A program made the translations under genes and the position numbers. Of a stretch of 64,000 bases of DNA, positions 1 through 9,786 are shown in pieces. Position 1 is the first letter of the stretch. Every line of letters starts with the position of its first letter. The notes under the pieces are model-generated. The model had not been told where the DNA came from. It was given only the letters and a program-made list of their open reading frames with translations, and made no database searches. The stretch covers positions 62,001 through 126,000 of the forward strand of contig NZ_QNRK01000015.1 of NCBI RefSeq assembly GCF_003315135.1, given 5' to 3'. Source of the DNA: Roseiarcus fermentans (GTDB lineage Bacteria > Pseudomonadota > Alphaproteobacteria > Rhizobiales > Beijerinckiaceae).

Positions 1-882
1 ACCCCCAAAGGGACCCCCAACGGCACAGCGAACCCGCTTCTCGCCACCGAGACCCGGATCGTCGAGATCGTGAACACCGGAAGCGGCAACGAATTGGACG
101 TGTCCCGCGATTTCGCGGCCAAGGGCTCGCCGAACGATTCCTCCGACATCCGATCATTGGCCAATTCGACGGGCGGGCTTCCGACCTCCGCGACAGGGCT
201 CGTGGCCAACCGGCTCATCGCCGGCGTCAACTCCTCGGGCGCCAACGCCGGGTCGATCGACGTGACCAACGCCACCGACAACGTCGTCAACCACGCCCGC
301 AACGGCCAGGCGGTCGGTCACACCGGCAACACTTTCGTTTATCTGAGCCCCGAGCAGTTCTTCTTCGCCAACGCGACCACGATGTATGTCGCCGACAGCG
401 GATCGCCGAAGAACGGCTCGGCCAACGCGGCCGCGCTCGGCGACGGCGGATTGCAGAAATGGTCGCTCGTCGGCGGAGTGTGGACGCTCGACTACGACCT
501 CTACCAAGGGCTGAATCTGGTCAACAGCGCGAACGCCAACAGCAACACGCCGACGGCGCCGGGCGTCACCGGCCTGTTCGGCCTGACCGGCAAGGTGCTC
601 GCGAACGGCGCGGTCGAGCTGTTCGCGACCTCCTACGGGTTGAACGAACTGTCTCCCTCGTATCTCTACGAGATCACCGACACGCTGTCGGACACGACAT
701 ACACGCAGGTGAGCGGCGAATCGTTCACGACGCTCTATTCCGCGCCGGCCGGGGTCTCGATCCGCGGCGTCTCGTTCGCGCCCGTCCCCGAACCCTCGAC
801 CTGGGCGATGATGGGCTTCGGCTTCGTCGGGCTCGGCCTCGCCGGGTGGCGCCGGGCCGCACGCAGGCGCGCGCTCGCCTGA
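1..882 (+). CDS. PEP-CTERM sorting-domain protein, 5' truncated by the window edge
   Basis: The reading frame is open from base 1, so the start codon and signal peptide lie outside the window; a GTG at 70 is only an in-frame codon. The visible ~293 residues are rich in Asn, Ser, Gly and Thr, as expected for an exported surface or matrix protein. The C-terminus has the complete PEP-CTERM signal: a VPEPSTW motif, a hydrophobic helix and a terminal Arg cluster (GWRRAARRR). Such proteins are processed by an exosortase, which is not in this window. The catalytic or structural role of the body is not recognisable. Two further PEP-CTERM genes lie at 35-37.5 kb. Confidence 0.85.
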   Translation, partial: TPKGTPNGTANPLLATETRIVEIVNTGSGNELDVSRDFAAKGSPNDSSDIRSLANSTGGLPTSATGLVANRLIAGVNSSGANAGSIDVTNATDNVVNHARNGQAVGHTGNTFVYLSPEQFFFANATTMYVADSGSPKNGSANAAALGDGGLQKWSLVGGVWTLDYDLYQGLNLVNSANANSNTPTAPGVTGLFGLTGKVLANGAVELFATSYGLNELSPSYLYEITDTLSDTTYTQVSGESFTTLYSAPAGVSIRGVSFAPVPEPSTWAMMGFGFVGLGLAGWRRAARRRALA

Positions 883-951
883 TCCGGGCGAGAGCCCGCA
901 ATCGCCACCTTCGCCGCCGACCTCACGCGCGGCGGCGGCGCGGCGCCCCGC

Positions 952-2715
<1,764 letters not shown>

Positions 2716-2863
2716 CAGGCCTCCCGCTTCGACGCTTCTGCCGGCGCCGGAGTTCGCCCACAAACTAGCGGGAGGACTGTCGTCAGTCAATATAATTATC
2801 GATATTTTTCTCCAATGACGATTTACTCTACGATTATCGCGGCTTGCTGAGCGTGTGAACGCC
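2716..2863 (-). promoter_or_regulatory. AT-rich leader and probable promoter region of the activator gene
   Basis: About 148 bases between the unknown gene and the activator. Positions 2785-2850 are strongly AT-rich compared with the surrounding DNA, and GGGAGG lies just before the activator ATG at 2715. Several -10-like T/A runs are present, but no single promoter can be fixed by eye. Confidence 0.35.
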
Positions 2864-3517
2864 TCACCATCCGGGACGCGGCGGTTGCGCCCAACGAACC
2901 GGAGGGTTCGCCGCGAGCGCGGTCTGGACCGACATGAGGTGAGCGCGGCTGTGCTCGACGCGGCGGTCGCCCGCCGCCCGCAGCATGGGATGCTTCGAGA
3001 CCGGAACGTCGACTTTGCCCGAAGGGTCGCGCAGGACCTTCAGAAGCACCGAGATTTTGGCGAAGTCGATGCGCTTGGACGCGTACAGTTCGACCAGGCG
3101 GCGGAAAATGGCGCTTTCGATATAGATGTTCGTGCGCCACGCGCGATCCGGGCTTCGGTCGTGGGCGATGTAGCAGACGGAACGCTGATCGATGTCCTCG
3201 TCGCGGTCCAGACGGTCGTTCGCGCTGTATCCGGAAACGTAGAGTCGAACCGGATCGGAGCGGCCGTCGCCGAGTTCCTCCGGCTCCGCCCCCCGCACGA
3301 CTCCCTCGATGGCGTAGTCGATGACCGACGACGGCCTGCGCGAGTCGAGCGCGCTCAGGCTCCCCCCGTGCTGGAACACGATATTGGTCATCGCGACGTC
3401 GATGTCGACGAGCGACGTCGTCAGGGTCTTGCGCGGTCGCCGCCAGTCGACGCGGCTGCGTTGCGACGCTCCCCCCGCGGGCAAGGCGCTCAATACGAAC
3501 TCGGGATTCGAAGGCAT
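2864..3517 (-). CDS. conserved-looking protein of unknown function between monooxygenase and activator genes
   Basis: A 217-residue soluble protein with balanced composition, in contrast to the Arg/Pro-rich shadow frames around it. I recognise no family. It has no signal peptide or membrane segment. The middle (RTNIYIESAIFRRLVELYAS, KISVLLKVL) looks like alternating strand and helix. The ATG at 3517 was chosen because the translation becomes protein-like from there; the frame stays open far upstream into the reductase region, which I regard as spurious, and an ATG at 3571 is an alternative. It lies 191 bases after tmoF in the same direction, so it could be co-transcribed with the monooxygenase. 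A role there is only suggested by position. Confidence 0.6.
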   Translation of the reverse strand: MPSNPEFVLSALPAGGASQRSRVDWRRPRKTLTTSLVDIDVAMTNIVFQHGGSLSALDSRRPSSVIDYAIEGVVRGAEPEELGDGRSDPVRLYVSGYSANDRLDRDEDIDQRSVCYIAHDRSPDRAWRTNIYIESAIFRRLVELYASKRIDFAKISVLLKVLRDPSGKVDVPVSKHPMLRAAGDRRVEHSRAHLMSVQTALAANPPVRWAQPPRPGW

Positions 3518-3708
3518 GGTGGCTGTCCCCGCCCAAGAAAGGGGCGCGCTCGAAAAGCATGTACTAAAAACATGAAAAATTCGTCGTTCGCGGATACGGT
3601 CCACGTCCGTCGCAGGTCGGAAGATACTGATGACGCTCGGGCTGAGCGCTGTCAACGCCGCACGACTGCGTTGCATCAGGAATGCGACGCCGGCTCTTGC
3701 CGGTCCGG

Positions 3709-4704
3709 TCAGAAAAACTTGTCGGTGTGAACCTGCGCCAGCGGGGCGCGCCAGCGCATCACCAGGAGGTCGTTCATCGCCTCGATCATCGGCGGCGGTC
3801 CGGCGAAGTAGAATTCGCAACGCTCGACCGGAAAGGCGTGCGCCTCGACATGGGCGTGGATGAAACCGCGCGCCCCCGCCCAGGCGCTTCCCTCCGCCTC
3901 GGCCGACAGGGCCGGCGCGTAGACGAGCGCCGGAGACTCTCCCGGAACGAGCTTGCGGAAGCAGAGGTCGGCCTCGGTCCGGGCGCCTTCGAACACGTGA
4001 ATCCGGCGCTCGCCGCCATCGCGCAGCGCCGCCTGCACGATCGCCGCGATCGGGCCGATCCCGGAGCCGCCCGCGACGCAGACCACGTCGCGCACAGGGT
4101 CGCCGCGCCAGTGGGCGCGTCCATAGGGCGCGTCGATGGTCACGGCGTCGCCGATCGCGAGACGGTCGAACATCGCGTTGCTGCCTCGGCCGCCGGGCGC
4201 GCGGCGAATCACGAACCGCCATTCGCCCGCCTCGTTCGGCAGGTTCGACATCGAATAGGCGCGCGCGCCGTCGACGCCCGGCGGATGGAGAATGGCGAAC
4301 TGCCCGGCGAGGAAACGCGCCGGCGCCTCGGTGTGGAACGTGAACTCGCCCATGCCCGGCGCGATCTCGCGCCGATCGGTCAGCCGCGCCGCGAGCCGCA
4401 AGCCGGGAACGGCCGGCCGATATTCGTCGGATAGCCGAACCTTCACCACGCAGGCGCTCGCCGGCCTCGACTGGCAGGCGAGCCGCCGGCCCCGCCTGCG
4501 CTCGCGCTCGGAGAGCCCGGGCGCCTCGGGCCACAGCGTCTCCATGTCGCCCGACACGAGCTCGAATCGGCAATTGCCGCAGCCTCCCACCCCGCAATCG
4601 TTGGGAAAGCCGAGGCCTGCGCGCAAGGCGGCGCGCAGCAGCGTGTCCTCGTCATCGCAGAACGCGAAGGACTCGCCGGATTCGAACTGGACGCGGTGGG
4701 TCAT
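3709..4704 (-). CDS. tmoF: toluene/alkene monooxygenase NADH-dependent reductase subunit
   Basis: 331 residues. The N-terminal plant-type [2Fe-2S] ferredoxin domain has C37, C42, C45 and C77 (CGVGGCGNC, later LACQS). An FAD domain follows (RAYSMSN at about 150-156), then an NAD-binding domain (GGSGIGP at about 215-221) and a C-terminal FAGPPPM motif. In T4MO-type enzymes this protein passes electrons from NADH to the Rieske ferredoxin TmoC. It is the last gene of the six-gene operon, 94 bases after tmoE, the largest gap on that side of the cluster. Length and domain order match the family. Confidence 0.95.
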   Translation of the reverse strand: MTHRVQFESGESFAFCDDEDTLLRAALRAGLGFPNDCGVGGCGNCRFELVSGDMETLWPEAPGLSERERRRGRRLACQSRPASACVVKVRLSDEYRPAVPGLRLAARLTDRREIAPGMGEFTFHTEAPARFLAGQFAILHPPGVDGARAYSMSNLPNEAGEWRFVIRRAPGGRGSNAMFDRLAIGDAVTIDAPYGRAHWRGDPVRDVVCVAGGSGIGPIAAIVQAALRDGGERRIHVFEGARTEADLCFRKLVPGESPALVYAPALSAEAEGSAWAGARGFIHAHVEAHAFPVERCEFYFAGPPPMIEAMNDLLVMRWRAPLAQVHTDKFF

Positions 4705-4798
4705 GGGAGCAACGGGGTTCGAGCGACGCGAGCGGATCTTGCGAGGAATGGGAGGGCGCGCGTCACCAGCGCGCCCGGGCTGCGGGACGCCGCCTCCG

Positions 4799-5785
4799 TT
4801 ACAGCCCCATTCCGTTGCGGAACGCAGCCGCGGCCTCCTTCGCCGTCTCGGCCGCGCCGGGCGCGTCGGGAAGATGCGCGCAATAGCCGTCGATGGCGGC
4901 GTCGCCGAGTGGGGCCCACTTCGCGACCCAGCCGTCCAGCACGGCCTTGTTGGCCGCGACGCCGAGCGCCATCTTGACCAGCGCGCCGCTCCAGCGGCGG
5001 TGTCGGTCGGCGTCGACGAGCTGGGCGTCCGTCAGCAGGCCGAGCAGCGTGTCGCCGTTGTGGCGGGCGGAGGCGCCGAGGCCGCGCAGCACGGCCTCCT
5101 CGACCGCCGGACGCGCGACGAGGTTCATCGCCACGAACCCTTCCGCCCAGTCGTAGGCGCACAGACCCTTTTCGGCGAGCTCGCGAAAACCCTGCCAGGC
5201 CGGATCGTTCTCCCAGGTGTCGCGCTCGCCGGCGCCGAAGCCGACGTCGTCGAAGCTCTTCGACAGCTCCTTGGTGCGATAGGCGGTGTGGGTGAGCCAG
5301 CGCAGCGTATCGGCGGTCTGGTAGGTCGCGCAGTTGGAGATGGTCGAGGCCGGCGCGATCTGGCAGAGATAGGCCGAACCCATCTGCAGCGAGTGGAAGA
5401 GATAGCGCGAGGGCGTGTAGAGCCGCGCCAATCGACGCGCCCATCCATGATCGAGCATCGCGTCATGGCCGCGCGCGGAAAACTGGTCGAACAGGCCGTA
5501 GACGTAATTCTCCTGGCCGTCCTGCAGCATGTTGTAGGTGCGATAGACGATCTCGTCCGGATCGCGGAAGGCGTTCCAGTCCGGGTGCTTCAGCGGCGAG
5601 GCGTTGCGATGGGTCTTGAACCAGATCGCGAGCGGGAAGTTGGGATCGAGCTCGAACGGCGCGTCCGGATTGTCGGTGGTGTAATGCAGGTTGGTCGAGA
5701 CGATCTCGTATTCGCTCGGCTTGCGGCGCCGCGCGGCGAGGTGGCTCCAGGTCTTCAGCGGCTGGAGAACGGCAGGCTGGTTCAT
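4799..5785 (-). CDS. tmoE: toluene/alkene monooxygenase hydroxylase beta subunit
   Basis: 328 residues, a close match in order and length to the T4MO beta subunit: TWSHLA near the N-terminus, RKPSEYEIVS, NASPLKH, YRTYNMLQDGQE, APASTISNC and LRWLTHTAYRT are family hallmarks. The beta subunit is a diiron-less ferritin-like fold that scaffolds the alpha subunit in the hydroxylase dimer of protomers. The start at 5785 was chosen over an in-frame ATG at 5842 because GGAGGA lies just upstream and the homologous protein begins close to this point. It starts 19 bases after tmoD. Confidence 0.96.
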   Translation of the reverse strand: MNQPAVLQPLKTWSHLAARRRKPSEYEIVSTNLHYTTDNPDAPFELDPNFPLAIWFKTHRNASPLKHPDWNAFRDPDEIVYRTYNMLQDGQENYVYGLFDQFSARGHDAMLDHGWARRLARLYTPSRYLFHSLQMGSAYLCQIAPASTISNCATYQTADTLRWLTHTAYRTKELSKSFDDVGFGAGERDTWENDPAWQGFRELAEKGLCAYDWAEGFVAMNLVARPAVEEAVLRGLGASARHNGDTLLGLLTDAQLVDADRHRRWSGALVKMALGVAANKAVLDGWVAKWAPLGDAAIDGYCAHLPDAPGAAETAKEAAAAFRNGMGL

Positions 5786-5804
5786 GGGTTCCTCCCGGAA
5801 TGTT

Positions 5805-6119
5805 TCAAAGCGTTTTTTCGTAGTAGAAACGGACGAAGTCATCGGTCGTCTCGATTCGTCCGGCGAACGAGCCCAGGTTGACTTCCAGCTCCGACATGCG
5901 GAACGGCCGGCCGAGCGCGCGTTCGAGCGTCTCGCGGCGCAGGATCAGCTCGCCTTCGGTGTCGATCCGGACATAGGCGATCTTGTCGTCAACCCGGATC
6001 TGCTTGCCGGGATTGTCCTCCTCCGCCGCCTCGATGACGCCGGCGGTGATCGGCCCGGCCCGCAGGATCGGGCCGACGCGATTGTTCTTGAAAGCGTTAC
6101 GCGTGTCGGTGGCGCTCAC
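5805..6119 (-). CDS. tmoD: toluene/alkene monooxygenase catalytic effector protein
   Basis: 104 residues, cofactor-free MmoB/DmpM-type effector. Residues [33 protein letters not shown] and [10 protein letters not shown] closely follow the T4MO effector T4moD. In the family it binds the hydroxylase near the active site, tuning coupling and regiospecificity. It lies 19 bases after tmoC and 19 bases before tmoE, consistent with one operon. Confidence 0.95.
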   Translation of the reverse strand: MSATDTRNAFKNNRVGPILRAGPITAGVIEAAEEDNPGKQIRVDDKIAYVRIDTEGELILRRETLERALGRPFRMSELEVNLGSFAGRIETTDDFVRFYYEKTL

Positions 6120-6138
6120 GTGCGTTTCCTCTCGATGG

Positions 6139-6474
6139 TCAGGTGTGGGCGAAGGTCGGGGCGACGCCCTCGGTCGAGATGAGGATCGCTTCGCCCTCGA
6201 TCTTCACCGGATAGGCGGCGAGCCGACAGTCGCCGGGATTGACGCCGGCGCCGGTCCCGGCGTCGAACGTCCATTGATGGGCCCGGCACATGATGACGCG
6301 TCCGTCGAACTTTCCTTCCGAAAGCGGAATGTCCTGATGCGGACACACGCCCTGAAAGGCGCGGATTTCGCCGCCCTCGGGCCAGACGAGCAGCACCGTG
6401 TGGCCGTCGACCTCGACCTCGGCCATGTCGCCTTCCCAGAGGTCGTCGAGGGTGCAGGCTTGCTTGAAGGTCAT
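6139..6474 (-). CDS. tmoC: toluene/alkene monooxygenase Rieske ferredoxin
   Basis: 111 residues with a Rieske [2Fe-2S] site: C44-x-H46 (VCPHQD) and C63-x2-H66 (MCRAHQW), as in T4moC. It carries electrons from the reductase TmoF to the hydroxylase. Only two bases separate it from tmoB, so the two are probably translationally linked. Confidence 0.95.
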   Translation of the reverse strand: MTFKQACTLDDLWEGDMAEVEVDGHTVLLVWPEGGEIRAFQGVCPHQDIPLSEGKFDGRVIMCRAHQWTFDAGTGAGVNPGDCRLAAYPVKIEGEAILISTEGVAPTFAHT

Positions 6475-6476
6475 GG

Positions 6477-6737
6477 TCAGGCGTCCGCGAAAATGAACTC
6501 AAGCGCCTCCATCGGCCTGACGCCGGTCTCGGAGAGGCGCTGATCGCGGGGAAAGAATTCGCCCGCGCCCTGGCGGCGCACGCGGATCACCTTGTTCGGT
6601 TGCGGCGCGACCCGGCGGCCGACCGAATGATGCGCCGCGGCGGCGGCGACCTCGTCCATGGTGTTCTGATCGTCGACGGGCAGCAGCAGCAGCACGAAGT
6701 CGCGCTCGAAGTTGGAAATGATGGGAAACAGGGCCAT
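6477..6737 (-). CDS. tmoB: toluene/alkene monooxygenase hydroxylase gamma subunit
   Basis: 86 residues with a ubiquitin-like gamma-subunit sequence (MALFPIISNFERDFVLLLLP, later PNKVIRVRRQG and the closing EALEFIFAD). In T4MO it packs against the alpha subunit at the hydroxylase surface. The start at 6737 has AGGAG about ten bases upstream. It is separated from tmoA by 227 bases occupied by repeat DNA, unlike the tight spacing of the genes that follow. Confidence 0.93.
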   Translation of the reverse strand: MALFPIISNFERDFVLLLLPVDDQNTMDEVAAAAAHHSVGRRVAPQPNKVIRVRRQGAGEFFPRDQRLSETGVRPMEALEFIFADA

Positions 6738-6787
6738 GTCGGGCTCCTCTTGGGAAATCGGGTTAAGAACAGAGCGGCGTCGGCGAA

Positions 6788-6960
6788 CCTTCCCCAGCTT
6801 GGCTGGGGAAGGTGGCCCGAAGGGCCGGATGGGGTTTGGGCCGCTTCTCCGGCGTCGGCAGGCTTGCACAAAGTGTCGCGCCAGCCCTCGACCCGAGCGT
6901 CCGCACGCCACACTCCATCCGTCGCCTTCGGCGACACCTTCCCCGCTTCGCGGAGAAGGG
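6788..6960. repeat. REPIN-like pair of inverted palindromic units between tmoA and tmoB
   Basis: Unit 1 (6788-6836) is a hairpin CCTTCCCCAGC/GCTGGGGAAGG followed by GGCCCGAAGGGCC and GGATGGGG. Unit 2 (6913-6960) is the same architecture inverted: CCATCC, a GTCGCC/GGCGAC hairpin, then CCTTCCCCGC. They flank about 75 bases of unrelated spacer. The same unit type recurs at 19657, 41848, 42043, 46780 and 46926. The block sits inside the operon just after the tmoA stop codon and could act as an attenuator or mRNA-stability element. Confidence 0.8.
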
Positions 6961-6964
6961 GGCG

Positions 6965-8467
6965 TCACTCGGCGGCGAGCGGCGGCGCTTTCCGGAAGGC
7001 CTCCACCCAGGCGTAGCCGTGGGCGTCGTCGCCCATCTCGCCAGGCTGGAGGCTCATGTAGGCGAGCGCCCCCATGAGGTCCGGCGGCTGGATCTTTCCG
7101 GCCAGGAAGCGGTCGACCAAAGTCATGTGGTCGCGGTAGCGCTGCGGATCCTGCTCGAAGATCCAGCGGTCGATCTCCGAATTGAAGTGATAGAGCCGGC
7201 CCTCGTATTCGAGCGGATAGTCCTTGACGTTCCAGCCGTCGCCAGGGATGGCGCAGATCGGGATCTGGCTCATGTTGCAGACGATCGGCAGCGTTTCCGG
7301 CGCGGTGAGCTCGGGACGGCCGTTGAGCAGGTTGTCGGTGATGACGTCCCAGGCCTGGCCGAAGCTCGCGTTCCAGCCGGGATACTTCTCTTCGAGCCAT
7401 GCGCGGCACTCGGGCGTGACGCCGGCGGCCGGGTTCCACCACAGGGTCGGACGCCAGAACCACAGACCCATCTGATAGGCGTGATGCTGATAGTCGAACT
7501 CGGCGATCATCTTGTCCCAGTACCAGGGCAAATCGAGGCCGAGGTCGATCAGCGAGCGTTCGAACTGGCCGACGATCCACTCCTGCATGAACTCCTTGAA
7601 GCTCTGCTTTCGGTGCTCGAGCGGCGTGTTGTAGTCCATCGACGGGCCGGTCAGGATGCAGAAGATGCGCCAGGCGCGGGCGATGGCGATGTCGACGAGC
7701 TTCTGCGCCTCCGCCTTTCGGCCGTTGGAAATCAAGACCTGGAGCGCCGGGCCGCCGATCTGGGCGTGGCGCGACTCGTCGGTCTGGATCGACGAGATCA
7801 GGCTCGCGAAGGTGAAGTCTCCGGCCTCGGCGGCGTCGGCGGCGAGGCCGAGGAACTGCATGTTGGTGAAACCGGTCTCGAAGGCGAAGGTGAGCATCAC
7901 CGCGATTTCGGTCGCGCTCCTCGCCATGAACAGATCATCGAAGGCGTGGCGCGCCGCGATCGCCGCCCATTCGTTGGTGTGGTAAGCCTTGTGCGCCCAG
8001 TCGAACTGGCGGTCCTTCGGCGCGTATTCGTGCGGGAAGTAGAGCTGGATCTGGGCGTGGCGGTTCTCGTCCATCATGCCGAAGGTCGCCATGTTGCGCA
8101 TGCCCGGCGCGCGGCCGAAGCGGCACATGCGCGCTTCCGCGCTCATGGCGGCGTATTCGCCGAGCGCGATCGCGCCGTAGTGCGCCTTCAGGATCGAACG
8201 CCAGCCGGGGTCGGCGTTCTCGTAGATGCGGCTGCGTTCGAGCGCCGCCTTGACCGAATAGGCGCCGGCGTCCTTCTCGCGCTGGATCCGCACGTACTCG
8301 GGATAGGAGACCTTGTAGGGCTCGTCGTAGACCTCCCACTTCTCGACCGGCACGCCTTGCGCGCCGGTCATGACCTCCGGAAAGAGCTGGTCCTCGGAGA
8401 CGTAAGTCGGCGTCCAGTTGGTGGAGCGCGCGATGTCGTACCATTCATGGCGTTCGAGCAGAGCCAC
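6965..8467 (-). CDS. tmoA: toluene/alkene monooxygenase hydroxylase alpha subunit, diiron catalytic subunit
   Basis: 500 residues, very similar along its whole length to T4MO TmoA. All six iron ligands are present at identical numbering: E104, E134, H137, E197, E231, H234. First-shell pocket residues of T4MO are also kept: I100, G103, A107, Q141, F176, L192, F196, T201, F205; residue 102 is Leu rather than Val. It therefore should hydroxylate aromatics or epoxidise alkenes using O2 and NADH. The start codon is GTG at 8467, preceded by GAGGGAAA. It is the first gene of the operon, about 58 bases from the predicted sigma54 start site. The natural substrate (toluene, benzene, isoprene or another alkene) cannot be read from the sequence. 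Confidence 0.97.
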   Translation of the reverse strand: MALLERHEWYDIARSTNWTPTYVSEDQLFPEVMTGAQGVPVEKWEVYDEPYKVSYPEYVRIQREKDAGAYSVKAALERSRIYENADPGWRSILKAHYGAIALGEYAAMSAEARMCRFGRAPGMRNMATFGMMDENRHAQIQLYFPHEYAPKDRQFDWAHKAYHTNEWAAIAARHAFDDLFMARSATEIAVMLTFAFETGFTNMQFLGLAADAAEAGDFTFASLISSIQTDESRHAQIGGPALQVLISNGRKAEAQKLVDIAIARAWRIFCILTGPSMDYNTPLEHRKQSFKEFMQEWIVGQFERSLIDLGLDLPWYWDKMIAEFDYQHHAYQMGLWFWRPTLWWNPAAGVTPECRAWLEEKYPGWNASFGQAWDVITDNLLNGRPELTAPETLPIVCNMSQIPICAIPGDGWNVKDYPLEYEGRLYHFNSEIDRWIFEQDPQRYRDHMTLVDRFLAGKIQPPDLMGALAYMSLQPGEMGDDAHGYAWVEAFRKAPPLAAE

Positions 8468-8535
8468 GGGCGTTTCCCTCGCTTCGGTTTCTCGGGGCCT
8501 TGCGGGACGAGCCCGCGGCCGGCGAGGACGAGGTC

Positions 8536-8551
8536 TGCAAGCGCGGCGCCA
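8536..8551 (-). promoter_or_regulatory. sigma54 (-24/-12) promoter of the tmo operon
   Basis: Read on the minus strand the site is TGGCGCCGCGCTTGCA. It fits the consensus TGGCAC-N5-TTGCA with one mismatch and exact GG-to-GC spacing. It lies 69 bases upstream of the tmoA start codon, giving a predicted transcript start near 8525. The sigma54-dependent activator encoded at 952-2715 supports this call. Confidence 0.82.
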
Positions 8552-8604
8552 TGCGTGGCGAGGGCGCCTGGCGCGCCGGCCACGCGAGGGTCAGAGCTCT
8601 GTCT

Positions 8605-8617
8605 TTTCAACGGGTTG
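8605..8617 (+). promoter_or_regulatory. IHF binding site between promoter and activator sites
   Basis: TTTCAACGGGTTG matches the IHF consensus WATCAANNNNTTR at all defined positions but one. It is centred near -86 relative to the predicted start, between the sigma54 promoter and the upstream activator sites, where XylR-type promoters need a DNA bend. Confidence 0.62.
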
Positions 8618-8670
8618 GCGGCCACGCGGGGCGCTGCGGCGAAGGAGGCTCGAGCGCTCCGGTCCGCGCG

Positions 8671-8688
8671 CTTCACCCAATGGTCAAG
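8671..8688. promoter_or_regulatory. proximal upstream activator site (UAS)
   Basis: CTTCACCCAATGGTCAAG, an imperfect palindrome sharing 15 of 18 bases with the site at 8715-8732. It is centred near -155 from the predicted tmo transcript start. Position and TTGAnCA-type half-sites resemble the activator sites of XylR/DmpR promoters. Confidence 0.7.
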
Positions 8689-8714
8689 AGCGCGACCCGG
8701 TCCGGCTGACCCGA

Positions 8715-8732
8715 CTTCACCAAATGATCAAG
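8715..8732. promoter_or_regulatory. distal upstream activator site (UAS)
   Basis: CTTCACCAAATGATCAAG, with outer half-sites TTGATCA and TTCACCA. It is centred near -199, 44 bp (about four helical turns) from the proximal site, so both would face the same side of the DNA and could load an activator oligomer. Confidence 0.72.
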
Positions 8733-8912
8733 CCTGTCCGGATTCGACCGCGCGGTCGACCTCGCGCCCCCGCCAGGCAACGACGGGCCCCGAGGCGGCG
8801 CCTTGGGGCGGGACCGGAATCGCCAGGAATCGAAGCGGCGGCGGCGCGCCTTCAGCGCAGCCGCCGCCCGATCCGACTTCCGGAGAAATTGCGTAACGCC
8901 TCGAACGGCCGG

Positions 8913-9116
8913 CTAATGCCGGTGGTCATGGACCCAGTTCAGGACTTCCTGTTTGGACAAGGACCGGCCGTTGGGCCCTTCGATCCGATATATTGCGGCG
9001 CGCTGCTGGCAATAAAGATCTTTCGCCCGCTCGAGAGCGGCCTCCATGCTCGGCGCGCCGCCCACCGTTCTGTCGGTGTCGAGCTGGTCGCGGTAAAACA
9101 CTTTCCAATCGGCCAT
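8913..9116 (-). CDS. small protein of unknown function
   Basis: 67 residues starting MADWKVFYRDQ and ending WVHDHRH, soluble, with no signal peptide. The ATG at 9116 has GGGGAG upstream; an in-frame ATG at 9230 would add an Arg/Ser-rich stretch that looks spurious. It resembles short proteins with a glycine-containing loop and a helical middle (AALERAKDLYCQQRAAIYR), but I cannot assign a family. It precedes the tmo control region and follows the BON-domain gene in the same direction. Confidence 0.65.
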   Translation of the reverse strand: MADWKVFYRDQLDTDRTVGGAPSMEAALERAKDLYCQQRAAIYRIEGPNGRSLSKQEVLNWVHDHRH

Positions 9117-9162
9117 CTTGCAACTCCCCAGTTCCCGGCCCCTTCGCGCCGGCGGCGATCGA

Positions 9163-9402
9163 CTACGGTTTCGACAGCGACTGACGGAGTTCGGGCACGA
9201 CCTTGACGGCAATTTCATTCTTGACGACACTCACGCCCGGGACGCGTCGCACGATCGCCTCGGCATAGGACTTCTGGTACGGGCGCTCCACGACGCCCTT
9301 CAGGGTCACCAGGCCCTGATCCACCTGCGCCGTAACCCGATCACGGGGAATAGCAGGATCCCAATACAGCGCGTTCACGACCTCTGCCCGACAGTCTATC
9401 AT
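9163..9402 (-). CDS. BON-domain protein
   Basis: 79 residues making up one BON (OsmY/nodulation) domain: VTAQVDQGLVTLKGVV followed by KSYAEAIVRRVPGVSVVKNEI. No signal peptide is visible, so this version is probably cytoplasmic. BON domains bind membranes or other macromolecules and are often stress-induced. It lies 46 bases upstream of the 67-residue gene on the same strand. Confidence 0.85.
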   Translation of the reverse strand: MIDCRAEVVNALYWDPAIPRDRVTAQVDQGLVTLKGVVERPYQKSYAEAIVRRVPGVSVVKNEIAVKVVPELRQSLSKP

Positions 9403-9786
9403 GATGCTCCTCTAAATTCGGCTGAGCCTGCCATCAGACTGGCCGACGGCACAAAAACATCATACATTCATACCCAAGACAATGCTGTGCAATAAATAAA
9501 GCGAGCTGAAATATTCACGGACCCGATCCGAACGGCGCGGGAGCGGGGCTGTCGCGGCGCAGGAGCGCGGCCGTCTGCGAATCCGGCGCCCGGTTCGCCG
9601 ATCGCGGCGCCCCTCCAACCGCCGATTCCTTCGGCGTGGGAGGAGAAGCGCCGCATCGTCTCCGCAAAGGCGTCGCGAAGCGCTCGTCGAAGGGCAGCGC
9701 ATGTGCAGGGCCGAGCAGCGGCGTCACCGATCCGAGGCCGCCGCGCATCTTCCGCGGCGGACGCATCGACGCCGGCACGCGCGCCG
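9403..9786. other. intergenic stretch without a convincing gene
   Basis: 384 bases between the luxI homologue and the BON gene. Positions 9450-9520 are AT-rich and probably hold the BON gene promoter. The rest is GC-rich with only Arg-rich shadow frames. Confidence 0.5.

Noticed and set aside
3518-4597. Upstream in-frame extension of the unknown gene at 2864-3517, suggesting a 577-residue protein.
   Set aside because: The extension overlaps the reductase gene in another frame and is Arg-rich without motifs. Protein-like sequence begins only near 3517.
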